A stretch of DNA of 6,543 nucleotides, from contig JAKUTI010000152.1 of assembly GCA_022448765.1 (NCBI GenBank), positions 1 to 6,543 of the forward strand. Direction: 5' to 3'. A program made the translations under genes and the position numbers. Position 1 is the first letter of the stretch. Each line of letters begins with the position of its first letter. Below are positions 5,992-6,543 of this stretch, in pieces. The notes under the pieces were generated by a model. It searched no databases. It was not told where the DNA came from and was given only the letters and a program-made list of their open reading frames with translations. The DNA is from Pseudomonadales bacterium. Lineage in GTDB: Bacteria; Pseudomonadota; Gammaproteobacteria; Pseudomonadales; Azotimanducaceae.

Positions 5992-6543
5992 GTGATTATC
6001 AAGCCGCGCATTCGAGGTTTTATATGTACCACGGCGCATCCGGTCGGTTGCGCAACAAATGTAAGTACACAAATCGACTATGTCCGAGGTCTTGACACAA
6101 TAACGGGCCCTAGGAATGCGCTCATCGTTGGGTGTTCGAGTGGGTACGGGCTCGCTTCCCGGATAACGGCTGCCTTCGGATGCGGCTCTGGAACGTTGGG
6201 CGTGTCCTTTGAAAAGGCACCATCGGGAAATAAAACTGGTAGTGCTGGTTGGTATAACAACGTGGCATTCGAGCGACGGGCGGAACAAGCTGGGCTGTAT
6301 GCGCGTACCGTTGATGGAGATGCGTTCTCAGACGAAATAAAACAGCAGACGATCGACGCCATACGCTCGGACATTGGCGAAATCGATTTGTTGGTATACA
6401 GCCTTGCCTCGCCGGTGCGCAAACACCCGCGAACCAGCGAACTGTACCGATCGTCGATCAAGCCGTTGGGCAAAGTGTTTTCGTCGCAAACATTGAACTT
6501 TGATCTGATGTCAGGCAATGCGAAAGTGGTTGACATAGAACTC
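5992..6543 (+). CDS. fabV: FabV-type enoyl-ACP reductase (trans-2-enoyl reductase), N-terminal part, cut by right edge
   Basis: Reduces trans-2-enoyl-ACP (or enoyl-CoA in relatives) with NADH, the last step of each fatty-acid elongation round. Known: FabV is the enoyl reductase isozyme associated with tolerance to triclosan. 184 codons are present with no stop, about 45% of the usual 400 residues. Seen: IIKPRIRGFICTTAHPVGC at the N-terminus, the FabV cofactor loop GCSSGYGLASR (47-57), AFGCGSGTLGVSFEK with E74 ending the second strand (an acidic residue expected to favour NADH), AGWYNNVAFE (85-94), GDAFSDEIK (109-117) and DLLVYSLASPVRKHPRT (132-148). The catalytic Tyr and Lys lie beyond the window, so activity cannot be judged. 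The start is GTG. It follows the AcoX-like gene by 37 bases on the same strand. Confidence 0.96.
   Translation, partial: MIIKPRIRGFICTTAHPVGCATNVSTQIDYVRGLDTITGPRNALIVGCSSGYGLASRITAAFGCGSGTLGVSFEKAPSGNKTGSAGWYNNVAFERRAEQAGLYARTVDGDAFSDEIKQQTIDAIRSDIGEIDLLVYSLASPVRKHPRTSELYRSSIKPLGKVFSSQTLNFDLMSGNAKVVDIEL

Noticed and set aside
5731..6288. Long minus-strand open frame (185 codons) antisense to the AcoX-like gene and fabV
   Set aside because: It overlaps two well-supported plus-strand genes. Its translation is rich in Arg, Pro, Ser and His with no recognisable domain, as expected of a shadow frame.
6078..6536. Minus-strand open frame (152 codons) opposite fabV
   Set aside because: The plus strand here encodes clear FabV sequence from end to end; the antisense product shows no family features.

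Overview
The window looks like chromosomal DNA from a proteobacterium, most likely a gammaproteobacterium that I cannot name. The main reasons are the gene run lgt-thyA-folA, which is classical for that class, a succinylase-type DapD, and a FabV-type enoyl-ACP reductase. Base composition is close to 50% GC. GTG starts are frequent (NRDE protein, folA, fabV). There are no transposase genes, tRNAs, rRNAs, CRISPR arrays or phage genes. Coding density is high, and the longest stretch without a gene is 266 bases (4684-4949).

Layout, left to right. (1) Positions 1-1614, minus strand: a short-chain dehydrogenase-like protein that runs off the left edge, preceded on its own strand by a complete NRDE/TANGO2-family protein. 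(2) Positions 1691-3826, plus strand: a tight three-gene run of lgt (lipoprotein diacylglyceryl transferase), thyA (thymidylate synthase) and folA (dihydrofolate reductase). lgt and thyA share an ATGA overlap, and folA starts 7 bases after thyA stops. (3) Positions 3850-4683, minus strand: dapD (lysine/diaminopimelate synthesis), convergent with folA across a 23-base gap. (4) Positions 4684-4949: a divergent intergenic region holding two perfect 10-bp palindromes. (5) Positions 4950-6543, plus strand: an AcoX/NAD-kinase-like protein followed 37 bases later by fabV, which is cut by the right edge.

How the genes fit together: ThyA consumes methylene-tetrahydrofolate and releases dihydrofolate, which FolA reduces back, so their pairing is a metabolic loop. 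Lgt and DapD serve the envelope (lipoprotein lipidation; diaminopimelate for peptidoglycan, plus lysine). FabV supplies the last reduction of fatty-acid elongation. The AcoX-like protein has no known reaction.

This is mostly ordinary housekeeping DNA and I see no clearly new defence or mobile system. The points most worth a second look are the SDR with all four catalytic positions replaced, the AcoX-like gene placed beside fabV, the altered periplasmic motif in Lgt, and the paired palindromes upstream of the AcoX-like gene.
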